A stretch of DNA of 64,000 nucleotides from Faeciplasma sp045660445 (lineage in GTDB: Bacteria; Bacillota; Clostridia; Oscillospirales; Ruminococcaceae). The DNA lies in the NCBI GenBank assembly GCA_045660445.1, contig JAZRDR010000009.1, positions 1 through 64,000 on the forward strand, given 5' to 3'. Position 1 is the stretch's first letter. Each line of letters begins with the position of its first letter. Of this stretch, positions 42,241-50,356 are shown piece after piece. The position numbers and the translations under genes were made by a program. A model generated the notes under the pieces. It saw only the letters and a list, made by a program, of their open reading frames with translations, searched no databases and was not told the origin of the DNA.

Positions 42241-42600
42241 TCATCCACCATAAAGTGCTGCAACTCTTGTGCCGTTAATATAAAACTGCCCTAATGACGA
42301 TACTACAAGCTTTTCGTATGTATAGGAATTGCCAATAGAACCGTAGCCGCTAATACTTTCATTTATGGGAGTATTAGGGCTTATAACTCCTGTAATTTTA
42401 ATTTCCGAATAAGATGAAGGAGCCGATGAATTTGTCTTAGTAACTGACATGGAAGCATTTACCGTATAAGACGAGTTGCTAATGGAACAAGAATAATTAT
42501 AATACCCAAGAGTTCCGGATGATGACGCGGCATATATACTCAATGTCATGCTCAGAGTAATAACGATTGCAACTATAATCGAAAAAATCTTTTTGTTCAT
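42241..42600 (-). CDS. Small secreted beta-rich protein, putative bacteriocin-like
   Basis: 119 residues from the ATG at 42600 (AGAAAGGAA upstream; upstream in-frame codons cover the promoter). A signal peptide (KKIFSIIVAIVITLSMTLSIYA) ends at YAASS; the mature part of about 92 residues is rich in Ser, Tyr, Gly and Thr (SSGTLGYYNYSC, ASMSVTKTNSS, YTYEKLVVSSLGQFYINGTRVAAL), has no lipobox, and contains one Cys. With its ABC partner this resembles lactococcin-972-type layouts, where a small secreted beta protein precedes a membrane protein and an ATPase; family membership is not established. Confidence 0.6.
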   Translation of the reverse strand: MNKKIFSIIVAIVITLSMTLSIYAASSSGTLGYYNYSCSISNSSYTVNASMSVTKTNSSAPSSYSEIKITGVISPNTPINESISGYGSIGNSYTYEKLVVSSLGQFYINGTRVAALYGG

Positions 42601-42619
42601 AATGTAATTCCTTTCTTTA

Positions 42620-42648
42620 ATTATACAATTCCGTAATTTCATTGTCAA
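42620..42648 (-). promoter_or_regulatory. Promoter of the secreted-protein/lipoprotein/ABC operon
   Basis: On the minus strand: -35 TTGACA (42643-42648), 17-base spacer, -10 TATAAT (42620-42625), 20 bases before the start codon. Perfect consensus; the five genes to 36712 probably depend on it. Confidence 0.85.
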
Positions 42649-43146
42649 TAAAAGGTAGATAACCTTAAGAAAATCTTATGAATTGAACATCGGACTCACT
42701 CCCTTTGTTATTCTGATTTTATACTGACAATAAAATCTTACGCAGTCAATGTGTTATACACGACTGGTCAAAAAATCGACATGAATGATATCGAACTTAG
42801 CGTTTTTTCGATTTTAGGGTGTTAAATTGAAATACCTATAACCTATAGTATATGTTTTATGAATGGAGCAAATCTATCTTTTTTATGGCGGTGAAATTAT
42901 TAGCTGGTGATGTGCTTGACTTTCACCACCTTGGAGTTATCATTCAAGGCAAACACTCCCAACACAATTACGACATATTTTGGGATGAGTTTTTGACCTC
43001 ATATTTGACCAAATTCACGCTTGGAACACATGAGAACAATAATAAACAATGAAATCGTAAATTAACATATTGTGATATATGGAAACAAAACTAATTAATA
43101 AACGCTATATAATGTATACCTTCTCTGCTTTATGAAAGGAGCAACT
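42649..43146. other. Intergenic region, likely left margin of the conjugative element
   Basis: About 500 AT-rich bases between divergent units. A -10-like TATAAT near 43108 fits a promoter for the gene at 43147. A 66-codon frame (42852-43052) lacks a ribosome binding site and family likeness. No inverted or direct repeat end was recognised. Confidence 0.4.
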
Positions 43147-43998
43147 ATGTTAACAGTAAAAATCCAATCAAATAGCAAAGAAACTCTGATACACTTCCCG
43201 TGTACCAAACGAGCGCTTGCAAGCAAGCTTTCTCGCATCGGAATTCAAACACCGGCAAACAAACTCCCATGCGAGGCCAAGCCCGAAAGCGAGGCGAAAA
43301 TAGCAATATCTGCGGATGAGCCACACTTGCAAGAACTTGCTTTGTTGGCGAGCAAGGCATCATCACTGGAGTCTGTCAATTCAGTTTGCGCCATGTTCGC
43401 AGAAATGCCGCTTAATGCACAAACCGAGCTTCTTGAAAGAATTGAAGGAGGTGAAATCGAAAGCTTTTCAGAGTTTGCACAGATTGTATATATGTATAAA
43501 CCCATAACAGTGAGCGAGAAGTATTATTGTCCGCTCGCTGTTCTTGTTTATGACGATTATGACGGCTATTACAGCGACCATGAAGGCGACTTTGCAAGCA
43601 AGTATGAATCAGTAATAAGAGAAAAGCTAGACGTAGAAAACGATATGGATGCAAATATGGCAGAATACTTTAATGGAAGCAATGCTGCTGTTTCAAAACT
43701 CAGGTCTGTTGTGTGGGGCGTTGAAGATATCAGGGGCGTTCTGTACGGTTGCATAACCGCTGAACTAACAGCACATTTGACAGAAAGCGAGAAAGAAGAA
43801 CTTAAGGATTGGATTTGCGGTCAGAACTCCGACGGCTTCGGCGAGGGCTTTGAACAACGTCCGATCAGAATAAGCGAAGGCGAGATGTACGTGTCATTTT
43901 GGAACAGCTCGGATGAGTATTTCATCTACGACGAAAAGGAGATGCAGAGCTATCTTGAAGAACAAAATCAAAGTTTTGGAATGGAGGGATTAATGTGA
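43147..43998 (+). CDS. Mobile-element protein, ArdA-like N-terminus/DUF6329-like
   Basis: 283 residues from the ATG at 43147 (AAAGGAGC upstream). Residues 1-125 resemble the helical N-terminal part of clostridial antirestriction-type proteins (FPCTKRALASKLSRIGIQ, LNAQTELLERIEGGEIESFSEFAQIVYM). The second half (TVSEKYYCPLAVLVYDDYDGYY onward) is a different, acidic alpha/beta domain, with VVWGVEDIRGVLYGCITAELT and IRISEGEMYVSFWNSSDEYF, similar to a family on clostridial ICEs. Role unproven, probably establishment or antirestriction functions on entry. It leads the operon; the next gene overlaps it by 4 bases. Confidence 0.65.
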   Translation: MLTVKIQSNSKETLIHFPCTKRALASKLSRIGIQTPANKLPCEAKPESEAKIAISADEPHLQELALLASKASSLESVNSVCAMFAEMPLNAQTELLERIEGGEIESFSEFAQIVYMYKPITVSEKYYCPLAVLVYDDYDGYYSDHEGDFASKYESVIREKLDVENDMDANMAEYFNGSNAAVSKLRSVVWGVEDIRGVLYGCITAELTAHLTESEKEELKDWICGQNSDGFGEGFEQRPIRISEGEMYVSFWNSSDEYFIYDEKEMQSYLEEQNQSFGMEGLM

Positions 43999-44279
43999 GT
44001 ATATGGCAGAAGATTAAAGCACAGGCGGAAATCAACAAAAGAATGTACCCAAAAGGAACAAGAATAAGGCTAATAAATATGAATGACAGCCAGCCTATTC
44101 CAAGCGGTACTATGGGAACTGTTGAGCATGTTGACGATTTGGGTCAGATACATATGAAGTGGGATAACGGCAGGACTCTCGCTCTCGTTACCGGCGAAGA
44201 TGAGTTCGAAGTGATAGAACAGGCAAAGGAGATGAATGAAGAAAAGGAAGATATCGAGATGAGTTTCGGAGGAATGTGA
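43995..44279 (+). CDS. DUF4314 protein
   Basis: 94 residues starting at GTG 43995, after GGAGGG and overlapping the previous stop. The core YPKGTRIRLINMNDSQPIPSG followed by TMGTVEHVDDLGQIHMKWDNGRTLALV is the DUF4314 signature, a small beta-barrel-like domain frequent on Firmicutes conjugative elements. Function unknown. Confidence 0.88.
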   Translation: MSIWQKIKAQAEINKRMYPKGTRIRLINMNDSQPIPSGTMGTVEHVDDLGQIHMKWDNGRTLALVTGEDEFEVIEQAKEMNEEKEDIEMSFGGM

Positions 44280-44280
44280 C

Positions 44281-44358
44281 TTGATTAAATACTTAGATAT
44301 GTTCGCCGGCATTGGTGGGTTCCGTACAGGACTTGCAAATGTCGGCTGTTTTTATTGA
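44281..44358 (+). pseudogene. Relic of a DNA (cytosine-5) methyltransferase start
   Basis: Begins TTG after GGAGGAATGTGAC and reads LIKYLDMFAGIGGFRTGLANVG, then CFY and stop. DMFAGIGGFRTGL is motif I (SAM binding) of C5-methyltransferases and normally heads a protein of over 300 residues. Only 25 codons remain; the catalytic PCQ and later motifs are missing. It is a truncation, with the LPD28 gene starting 21 bases later. Confidence 0.85.
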
Positions 44359-44379
44359 ACAATGGTAAGGAGGACTTGA

Positions 44380-45438
44380 ATGCCCAATCATGTTAAAAAC
44401 ATCGTCAGCTTTGACTGCGGCGAGAATAAACTCAAAGAAATATGGGACAAGATCGGATATGACAACCCCGAACATGAAGATATTTCAGGCATAGGAACAA
44501 TAGATTTCAATAAAATCATTCCTATGCCTGAATCTTTGGATATTGAATGTTCGAGCAGAACCACTAAGGGCTTGGAGCTGTACGAAGGATTTGTATATGT
44601 ATATACTCTCTGCGGAACTGTGAAGAGAGAACTTCTGAATATCCCGAAAGAAATCGAAGAAGTGTTCCTGACTGCAAGAAAAGATATTGACCGAGATACC
44701 TGGAATGTGGGCAGAACTGCATTTCAGAATAAGCTCAAGTATGGCGCCTCAACATGGTATGACTGGTGCGTAAATAACTGGGGCACCAAGTGGAACTCTT
44801 ACGGATACTCTGAAGACCGAGATATACACAGCTCCGTTTTTGATACCGCCTGGTCAGCCCCTAAGCCTGTAATGCTAAAGCTCTCCGAAATTATTCCGGA
44901 CGTTAGAATTACACTCCAATGGGCAGACGAAGATTTAGGATATAACTGCGGAAGTGCTGAGTATTACAACGGCGAATTAGTGTGTGAAAATCTTTTTGAG
45001 AATACGAAGGAAGCCTTTGAACACGCACTTGATGTATGGGATTATGATGCAAAAGAGTGCGGATATCTTCTGAATTCCACCGAAACCGATTACGTTTACG
45101 CTGACGGAGAAAAACTTGATGCCATCGAGCTTCTGGGAAACGTTGCACTCATTACAAATGAAAGGCTTAATGAATCAGACATACCCAAAGGAATGTATCT
45201 ATACCACATAAGAGGATGCGACGATGACCCTATGAAGTTCGGAACTCTTAAAAAAAGCGTCAAAGTCAATCATATGTCTTCGGTTGTTGTAAACGAGCCG
45301 ATAGATTTAGGCGATAATGGATATATCGAGTTTAACGATGACAACTCACCCAGCTACCTCGGAACATCTATGACGCTTATGGAGTACGCAGATACAACCT
45401 ATGAAATAAGCCAAGATATGACAATGGATATGTGTTAG
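44380..45438 (+). CDS. DUF1281-like/LPD28 polyvalent protein of mobile elements
   Basis: 352 residues, AAGGAGG upstream. The N-terminal half (MPNHVKNIVSFDC, STWYDWCVNNWGTKWNSYG, ITLQWADEDLGYNCG) matches the ferredoxin-like DUF1281/YubB family of plasmids and ICEs. The C-terminal part (LDAIELLGNVALITNERLNESDIPKGMYLYHIRGCDDD split around 245-285) is a large polyvalent protein domain LPD28. Such proteins are delivered or expressed early after transfer; their biochemical role is not known. Overlaps the next reading frame region but the Dam start is separate. Confidence 0.85.
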   Translation: MPNHVKNIVSFDCGENKLKEIWDKIGYDNPEHEDISGIGTIDFNKIIPMPESLDIECSSRTTKGLELYEGFVYVYTLCGTVKRELLNIPKEIEEVFLTARKDIDRDTWNVGRTAFQNKLKYGASTWYDWCVNNWGTKWNSYGYSEDRDIHSSVFDTAWSAPKPVMLKLSEIIPDVRITLQWADEDLGYNCGSAEYYNGELVCENLFENTKEAFEHALDVWDYDAKECGYLLNSTETDYVYADGEKLDAIELLGNVALITNERLNESDIPKGMYLYHIRGCDDDPMKFGTLKKSVKVNHMSSVVVNEPIDLGDNGYIEFNDDNSPSYLGTSMTLMEYADTTYEISQDMTMDMC

Positions 45439-45455
45439 ATGAAAGGAGGAAAATA

Positions 45456-46322
45456 TTGAACAGCTTTATGAGCTGGATCGGCGGAAAGAAAGCTCTTCGT
45501 GATGAGATTTTAGCAAGATTCCCTCTCGGGTATTCAAGATATATTGAGGTATTCGGCGGAGGCGGATGGGTGTTGTTTCATAAACCAAAAGGAAACGATT
45601 TTGAAGTCTATAACGACTTCAACTCAAACCTTGTGAACCTGTATAGATGCGTAAGAGAAAGACCTGACGAACTAATTGACGAGCTTACATATGTTCTGAA
45701 TTCAAGAAAGGATTTCGAATATATCCGCTCGGTTATGAAATCCGGTGCTGTGCTTCCCGACATAAAACGTGCGGCATATTTTTATGAGCTGATAAGATAT
45801 AGCTATGCATCGGGTCTCGACAGTTTCGGCGGTCAGCCACATTCAATGTGGGCAAACTTTCCTCTTATTCACAAAGCGTGTGAAAGACTTCAAAAGGTTG
45901 TTATTGAAAACAAGGACTTCGAAAAGCTAATTGCTCAATACGATAGACCCGATTCATTTTTCTATTGTGATCCGCCATACTACAACACAGAAGACTACTA
46001 TGAAGACGTGGGCTTTACTAAAAAAGACCACTACCGCTTGGCAGACGCCCTTTGCAATATGCAGGGGCGTTTTTTATTGTCATATAACGACTGTGAAGAA
46101 ATTCGAGAGCTGTATTCAAGATCCGGAGTCTTTATAGAAGGCACAACAAGACTCAGTAATATTGCGCAAAGATATGAAGGCGGAAAGCAATATGCTGAAC
46201 TGCTCATTTCAAATTATGACACAACACAAAGGCTCACTTCTTATGCTCAGCTATCGCTTTTCGACAAAGACAACAGCCGCCAGATATTAAACGAAAGGAA
46301 AATTATATGGACTACAAAATAA
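45456..46322 (+). CDS. dam: D12-class DNA adenine methyltransferase (Dam-like)
   Basis: 288 residues from TTG 45456, with AAAGGAGGA five bases upstream; the ATG at 45468 is an alternative. SAM motif I is in YIEVFGGGGWVLFHK (about 28-42) and the catalytic motif is DPPY (FFYCDPPYYNTEDYY, about 170-184), the D12 order. It probably methylates adenine in a short site (GATC in many relatives), without a linked restriction enzyme, so a protective or regulatory role on the element is likely. The only intact methyltransferase here, next to the C5-methyltransferase relic. Confidence 0.93.
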   Translation: MNSFMSWIGGKKALRDEILARFPLGYSRYIEVFGGGGWVLFHKPKGNDFEVYNDFNSNLVNLYRCVRERPDELIDELTYVLNSRKDFEYIRSVMKSGAVLPDIKRAAYFYELIRYSYASGLDSFGGQPHSMWANFPLIHKACERLQKVVIENKDFEKLIAQYDRPDSFFYCDPPYYNTEDYYEDVGFTKKDHYRLADALCNMQGRFLLSYNDCEEIRELYSRSGVFIEGTTRLSNIAQRYEGGKQYAELLISNYDTTQRLTSYAQLSLFDKDNSRQILNERKIIWTTK

Positions 46323-46507
46323 GCATCACAGTTAATCTCTCACCCGGTCTTATCGAGCTTCTTGACATATCTAAAGATACAGTGTTCGAAGCATATTATG
46401 ATGACGGTCAGATTGTAGTTAATTCTCTTACAGAAAAAGAACTCGAAGAGTGTATAACCGACTGTAACAAACATTCACAAGACACGAGCAAGGAGGAATA
46501 CAAATGA
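46307..46507 (+). CDS. Small AbrB-like protein of the conjugative element
   Basis: 66 residues overlapping the dam stop by 16 bases and the next gene by 4. It reads MDYKISITVNLSPGLIELLD then KDTVFEAYYDDGQIVVNSL, a swapped-hairpin-like pattern, and ends in a Lys/Glu-rich tail. It may be a partner of the following AbrB protein. Family not certain. Confidence 0.65.
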   Translation: MDYKISITVNLSPGLIELLDISKDTVFEAYYDDGQIVVNSLTEKELEECITDCNKHSQDTSKEEYK

Positions 46508-46791
46508 AGATATTAAGAGTTTTAGGCAAAAGAGGGCGCATCACAATCCCGTTTGAAATCAGAATGAGAAAAGGCTTTTCATATAACGATGTGGTATCTT
46601 TTGAAGAATCGGATAACGGAACTGTAAGCCTGCGACGTGAAAAGATTTGCAATAACTGCAAAGGCAACGGCACTGTTTCGCTGAACAAACCTACAGATGC
46701 CGTCACGCTTATGGACTTTCTAGATGAACTCTCCCCGGAAGAACAGCGTGCGGCACTTGTTCATCTAAGCTGTAAGTATTCGGCTATTTAA
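46504..46791 (+). CDS. AbrB/MazE-type regulator with Cys pair
   Basis: 95 residues. Residues 1-45 are an AbrB-type DNA-binding swapped hairpin (ILRVLGKRGRITIPFEIRMRKGF, VSFEESDNGTVSLRRE). A CxxC (ICNNCKGNGTVSL) follows and could close a zinc knuckle, then a C-terminal helix (LMDFLDELSPEEQRAALVHLS). Probably regulates the leading operon of the element. Start overlaps the previous stop (ATGA). Confidence 0.8.
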   Translation: MKILRVLGKRGRITIPFEIRMRKGFSYNDVVSFEESDNGTVSLRREKICNNCKGNGTVSLNKPTDAVTLMDFLDELSPEEQRAALVHLSCKYSAI

Positions 46792-46805
46792 AAGGAGGGA
46801 TATAA

Positions 46806-47948
46806 GTGATAGTAACTGTTGAAAGAAACGGTATAGAATGTCTGATTGCTCTACCATCATCGGATGCAGAGATATTTAATCAGCAAAGAAAAATCGGCAT
46901 CCTTGATCCCAAGGACACCGTTATGTTAGTAAAAAATATAGATTCGGATATTTGTGAGCTTTCCTGCATTGAGGGGGAACTTATAGACATCGATCATCTC
47001 AATCTCCTTGCAAGATATATTGACGGAATGACATATGAGGAAATGACCGAGTTCAGTGCCGCACTTTGCTATACAGGATACAAAGACATTAAAGGTATTA
47101 TCAATCTGACACAGAATTTAAGCAACTATACTCTCATTCCGAATAACAAAACTTTGGAGTATGCAGGAAAACGGCATTATATGAATGTTCACGGATGCCT
47201 TTGTGCAGAGGATGAAGAAAGTATAGATTTTGCGCAGCTATCAAAGGAAATCATTCGCCGAGCAGATTCTGTTTCTACTCCTTACGGTGTCGTTTGTGAA
47301 AACGGTTTGGAAGAGGTATCGGTCTTTGACGGACAAACTATGCCAACTTATTTTGACAGAAGATATGTCATTGCCTGTGAGATTATCTACGGCGAAAAAA
47401 GCGAGATGCTTTTTTTGCCTTGTGACGATATATCACTTGAAAAGGCAGCAGCAAGACTCGGAGCATCAGATATAAACGACGTGGGCATTCGTATTGATGA
47501 AAGCTACATAGAATGCAAAGCCTTCAACGATATGCTTCGCAAGGTAGACACCGCCACACTTGAAGAGCTAAACAGACTTGCCCAAGCCACATTCGATCTG
47601 GATATTGATGACTTTGATAAGCTGAACGCTGTTGCCGAATATGCCGATAACAGAGTAGGCTCAATAAGCGAATACATCCTTCTTGCCGAGCATATTGACG
47701 ATTTTATCTATATTCCGAATGTAGACGATGAATATGAGCTCGGCGAGTATCTTATCAGAGAGTCAGGAGAATACCTATATGATGCTTCTCTTGACGATTA
47801 CTATGGATATATGACTTTCGGTAAGGATATGAAGCGAATTCAGAACGGCGAGTTTATTAACCGTTCTTATGTAGGGCTTAATGAAAACTTATCACTTGAT
47901 GAAATCCTCGGGCAGGATAGGATTTGCATGCAAATGGGAGGTATGTAA
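46806..47948 (+). CDS. ArdA-type antirestriction-like protein
   Basis: 380 residues starting at GTG 46806 (GGAGGGA upstream). Two acidic ArdA-like segments: one around residues 60-105 (LLARYIDGMTYEEMTEFSAAL) and one around 250-300 (LNRLAQATFDLDIDDFDKLNAVAEY, AEHIDDFIYIPNVDDEYELG, YLIRESGEYL). ArdA proteins mimic B-form DNA and block type I restriction during transfer. The protein is strongly acidic, as expected, but longer than classical ArdA (about 165), so its exact role is inferred. Stop overlaps the next ATG by one base. Confidence 0.75.
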   Translation: MIVTVERNGIECLIALPSSDAEIFNQQRKIGILDPKDTVMLVKNIDSDICELSCIEGELIDIDHLNLLARYIDGMTYEEMTEFSAALCYTGYKDIKGIINLTQNLSNYTLIPNNKTLEYAGKRHYMNVHGCLCAEDEESIDFAQLSKEIIRRADSVSTPYGVVCENGLEEVSVFDGQTMPTYFDRRYVIACEIIYGEKSEMLFLPCDDISLEKAAARLGASDINDVGIRIDESYIECKAFNDMLRKVDTATLEELNRLAQATFDLDIDDFDKLNAVAEYADNRVGSISEYILLAEHIDDFIYIPNVDDEYELGEYLIRESGEYLYDASLDDYYGYMTFGKDMKRIQNGEFINRSYVGLNENLSLDEILGQDRICMQMGGM

Positions 47949-48643
47949 TGAAGATTAAGATTTATCAGATTGATCGGGAACGCTGTAATGATGACCGTCT
48001 GTTTGAAAATTATGATTCTGTGATGAACCGATACAACGAAATTGACCCTAGCATATACAAAACCGTATATGACGGAGAAAGCTATATGTCTGATCTTGAA
48101 GGCGTATACGCTCAGTTCAATACTGAAAGACCGCTTGTATTCAGAGGTCACAGCATGAGCGTATCCGATGTTGTTGAGATTTGCGATAACACAGCCAGAG
48201 ACTCTAAGGGCATATACTTCTGTGACAGAATCGGGTTTAAAAAACTAAAGGATTTTGACACAAGCAAAATTGCTCCATTGTATGGAAAGCGTATGCTTGT
48301 AGTTGAACCTCACAGGCCACCGTATGAAGCTATTGTTCCTGATGAGCTTGAATCACTGCAACACGCAGTGGACGGATACATTGAAGTTACATATCCGTTT
48401 GAAGACAACACCGTCATCATTTCAAACGAAGAAGGCAAAATCATTGGAATGGAGGGAAACAGACGAATCGGCGAAGATATCTATGCCGGGCAGTTTCTTA
48501 TTTCAGCAGATGACGGAAACGGAGGTTTTTGTGATTTAACGGATGAACAAGTGAGTACATATAAGCAAAGATTCTCGCAAGATGAGATTTTCACTCCTGA
48601 AGAGGTTGAAGAAAGTGCAGGAATGTACTTCGTAGGATTCTAA
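47948..48643 (+). CDS. YodL and DUF3846 domain protein
   Basis: 231 residues from the ATG at 47948. The N-terminal YodL domain (about 1-105: KIYQIDRERCNDDRLFENYDSV, RGHSMSVSDVVEI) is followed by DUF3846 (about 120-195: VVEPHRPPYEAIVPDELESLQ, VIISNEEGKIIGMEGNRR, YAGQFLISADD). This fusion is common in clostridial conjugative elements and of unknown function. A terminator hairpin follows. Confidence 0.88.
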   Translation: MKIKIYQIDRERCNDDRLFENYDSVMNRYNEIDPSIYKTVYDGESYMSDLEGVYAQFNTERPLVFRGHSMSVSDVVEICDNTARDSKGIYFCDRIGFKKLKDFDTSKIAPLYGKRMLVVEPHRPPYEAIVPDELESLQHAVDGYIEVTYPFEDNTVIISNEEGKIIGMEGNRRIGEDIYAGQFLISADDGNGGFCDLTDEQVSTYKQRFSQDEIFTPEEVEESAGMYFVGF

Positions 48644-48646
48644 GAT

Positions 48647-48673
48647 AAAAGGCCGCAGTTTAGCGGCTTTTTA
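48647..48673 (+). terminator. Terminator of the leading-gene operon
   Basis: AAGGCCGC / GCGGCTTT (one G-T wobble) with a 6-base loop and T-tail, 4 bases after the YodL/DUF3846 stop. It separates leading genes from SpoVG and the pilus locus. Confidence 0.75.
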
Positions 48674-48706
48674 TATATTCAAAATCTAGCAAGGAGGTGA
48701 AAATCT

Positions 48707-48994
48707 ATGGAATTAAAAGCAAAGGTCGTAAAAGTTTTTGATTCAAGCAATATCAAGGCGATTTGCGAACTGACCCTGGATGATATGTTTGTTATTCATC
48801 ACATAAGAGTCATCGAAGGAAAGAACGGTTTGTTTGCCGCAATGCCTGACGAAACCAAGAAAGACAGGGATGGCAATATTTATCATTATGATATTGTCCA
48901 TCCAATCAGTGCTGATGTAAGAGCAAAGCTCAACAGCATCGTAATCAACGCATATGAAAACCACATCAAATCTAACTGCGAAACAAAGGAGTAA
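48707..48994 (+). CDS. spoVG: SpoVG family protein
   Basis: 95 residues, AAGGAGG upstream. SpoVG fold: KVVKVFDSSNIKAICELTLDDMFVIHHIRVIEGKNGLFAAMP (split around residues 7-48), with the conserved DRDGNIYHYDIVHPI region. SpoVG proteins bind nucleic acid and act in regulation; the ICE copies are thought to control element genes. First gene of the pilus locus, six bases before the first DUF6133 gene. Confidence 0.9.
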   Translation: MELKAKVVKVFDSSNIKAICELTLDDMFVIHHIRVIEGKNGLFAAMPDETKKDRDGNIYHYDIVHPISADVRAKLNSIVINAYENHIKSNCETKE

Positions 48995-49000
48995 AAAACA

Positions 49001-49231
49001 ATGAAGAACATTATTAGAACAATCAAGAATAAGGCGTACGTTATGACATCAAATGTGAAGAAGACCATCGGAAACATTCGTGCAGAAGGCTATGTCGACT
49101 CAGGCGTTAAGATTCTTATCGCTGTAGTAATCGGTGCGCTGTTGCTCGCAGGACTTTACACGCTCTTCAACACAACAATTATGCCTACCGTAACCAACAA
49201 GATTACAGAGTTGTTCAGCTATGCAGGGTAA
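49001..49231 (+). CDS. DUF6133 pilin-like protein 1
   Basis: 76 residues. A basic N-terminus is followed by RAEGYVDSGVKILIAVVIGALLLAGLYTLFN (around residues 26-56), then TIMPTVTNKITELFSYAG. A single hydrophobic helix just after a short polar-to-Tyr motif is how class III/Flp-type prepilins look, and a prepilin peptidase is encoded downstream. DUF6133 has no assigned role; the pilin identification is inference from context. First of three tandem copies. Confidence 0.75.
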   Translation: MKNIIRTIKNKAYVMTSNVKKTIGNIRAEGYVDSGVKILIAVVIGALLLAGLYTLFNTTIMPTVTNKITELFSYAG

Positions 49232-49466
49232 TAAGATCAATAGCGCTTTGGGAGCGTTCATTTATAAAGTGAATGCTCTTTCTGTCAGTGCTAAAAATGC
49301 ACTGTGCAACCGCAAGGCCGAGGGCTACGTCGATTCGGGTATTAAGATACTCATTTCGGTAGTCATCGGCACTTTGCTTTTGTCGGGACTGTACTCATTA
49401 TTCAATGATACCATTATGCCGACAGTAACAAAAAGAGTAGAAGAAATGTTTAACTATGCAGGATAA
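49221..49466 (+). CDS. DUF6133 pilin-like protein 2
   Basis: 81 residues, starting inside the last codons of copy 1 (11-base overlap). The shared motif is KAEGYVDSGIKILISVVIGTLLLSGLYSLFND. It has diverged most in the N-terminal 30 residues. Same inferred pilin-type role as copy 1. Confidence 0.75.
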   Translation: MQGNKINSALGAFIYKVNALSVSAKNALCNRKAEGYVDSGIKILISVVIGTLLLSGLYSLFNDTIMPTVTKRVEEMFNYAG

Positions 49467-49483
49467 AAGAAAGGGGTAAATTT

Positions 49484-49714
49484 ATGAGAATTGCTGTTAG
49501 AAACTTTAAGATCAGAATGAGAAGAATTGCAACCGATATCAAGAATTCAATTGCAAATTGCAGAGCGGAAGGCTATGTAGACTCGGGTGTAAAGATTCTT
49601 ATCGCCGTGGTAATCGGCGCACTCTTGCTCACGGGTCTTTATACACTTTTCAATACAACCATTATGCCTAACGTCACACAGAAGATTACAGAACTGTTCA
49701 GCTATAAGGCATAA
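49484..49714 (+). CDS. DUF6133 pilin-like protein 3
   Basis: 76 residues, AAAGGGG upstream. Core RAEGYVDSGVKILIAVVIGALLLTGLYTLFN is almost identical to copy 1, with a more basic N-terminus (NFKIRMRRIATDIKNS). The three copies may give a mixed filament or allow dosage control. Confidence 0.75.
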   Translation: MRIAVRNFKIRMRRIATDIKNSIANCRAEGYVDSGVKILIAVVIGALLLTGLYTLFNTTIMPNVTQKITELFSYKA

Positions 49715-49769
49715 AAACAAAATAAGCGGCGGTGCTTTTGCATCGCCACAAAGATAAGGAGGCATAAAG

Positions 49770-50342
49770 TTGGATACGGTTTTGTTTTTACTTATTTACT
49801 TGGTCGCGTTGACTGTTGTGATGTATACCCTTAGAAACGAATTAACACAAACGCTATGGCGAATTGTGTTTTCACTGCTCTTAGTAGCAGGAATAATTGT
49901 CGTCCTGAAATTTGGTATAACCGCATTTGCCGTTAAAGCTTTAACATTGTTTTTAATTCTATTCTATGCAAGTACAGAAGATATCCTTCACCGGGAGGTG
50001 CCGGATTTTGTTTCGGTTATGATTCTTATATTAGCAACATCGGATATATCGGTTACATCGCTTGGGGATATGGTTTTAGGATTTTTAGCTGTGTTTGTAC
50101 CTCAAATAGCAATCGCTATGCTCTTCCCTAAGAAAGCAATCGGTGGCGCAGATATTAAGATTAGTTCCTGCTCGGCATTCTTGTTGGGTGCCGAGAAAGG
50201 CGTTTTGGCATTAATCATCGGTCTTGCTATTGCCGTTATCGTAATGTCAGTTATGAGTAAACTTAAACATCAGGATAAAAACAAATCGTTTCCTCTTGTG
50301 CCTTTTCTGGCAGTTGGAATACTGTCGGCGTATCTTATCTGA
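49770..50342 (+). CDS. A24 family prepilin peptidase (TadV/CpaA-like)
   Basis: 190 residues starting at TTG 49770 (AAGGAGG upstream). Six or seven transmembrane helices and the two catalytic aspartates of the A24 aspartyl peptidases: STEDILHREVPD (about 72-83) and GGADIKI (about 129-135). No N-terminal methylase domain, as in TadV/CpaA. It should cleave the pilin leaders of DUF6133, DUF4320 and the second TadE/F-like protein in the membrane. Confidence 0.9.
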   Translation: MDTVLFLLIYLVALTVVMYTLRNELTQTLWRIVFSLLLVAGIIVVLKFGITAFAVKALTLFLILFYASTEDILHREVPDFVSVMILILATSDISVTSLGDMVLGFLAVFVPQIAIAMLFPKKAIGGADIKISSCSAFLLGAEKGVLALIIGLAIAVIVMSVMSKLKHQDKNKSFPLVPFLAVGILSAYLI

Positions 50343-50356
50343 AAGGAGAACACAAA

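Noticed and set aside
42852..43052. 66-codon ORF in the gap before the conjugative element
   Set aside because: No ribosome binding site, no family likeness and no coupling to neighbours.
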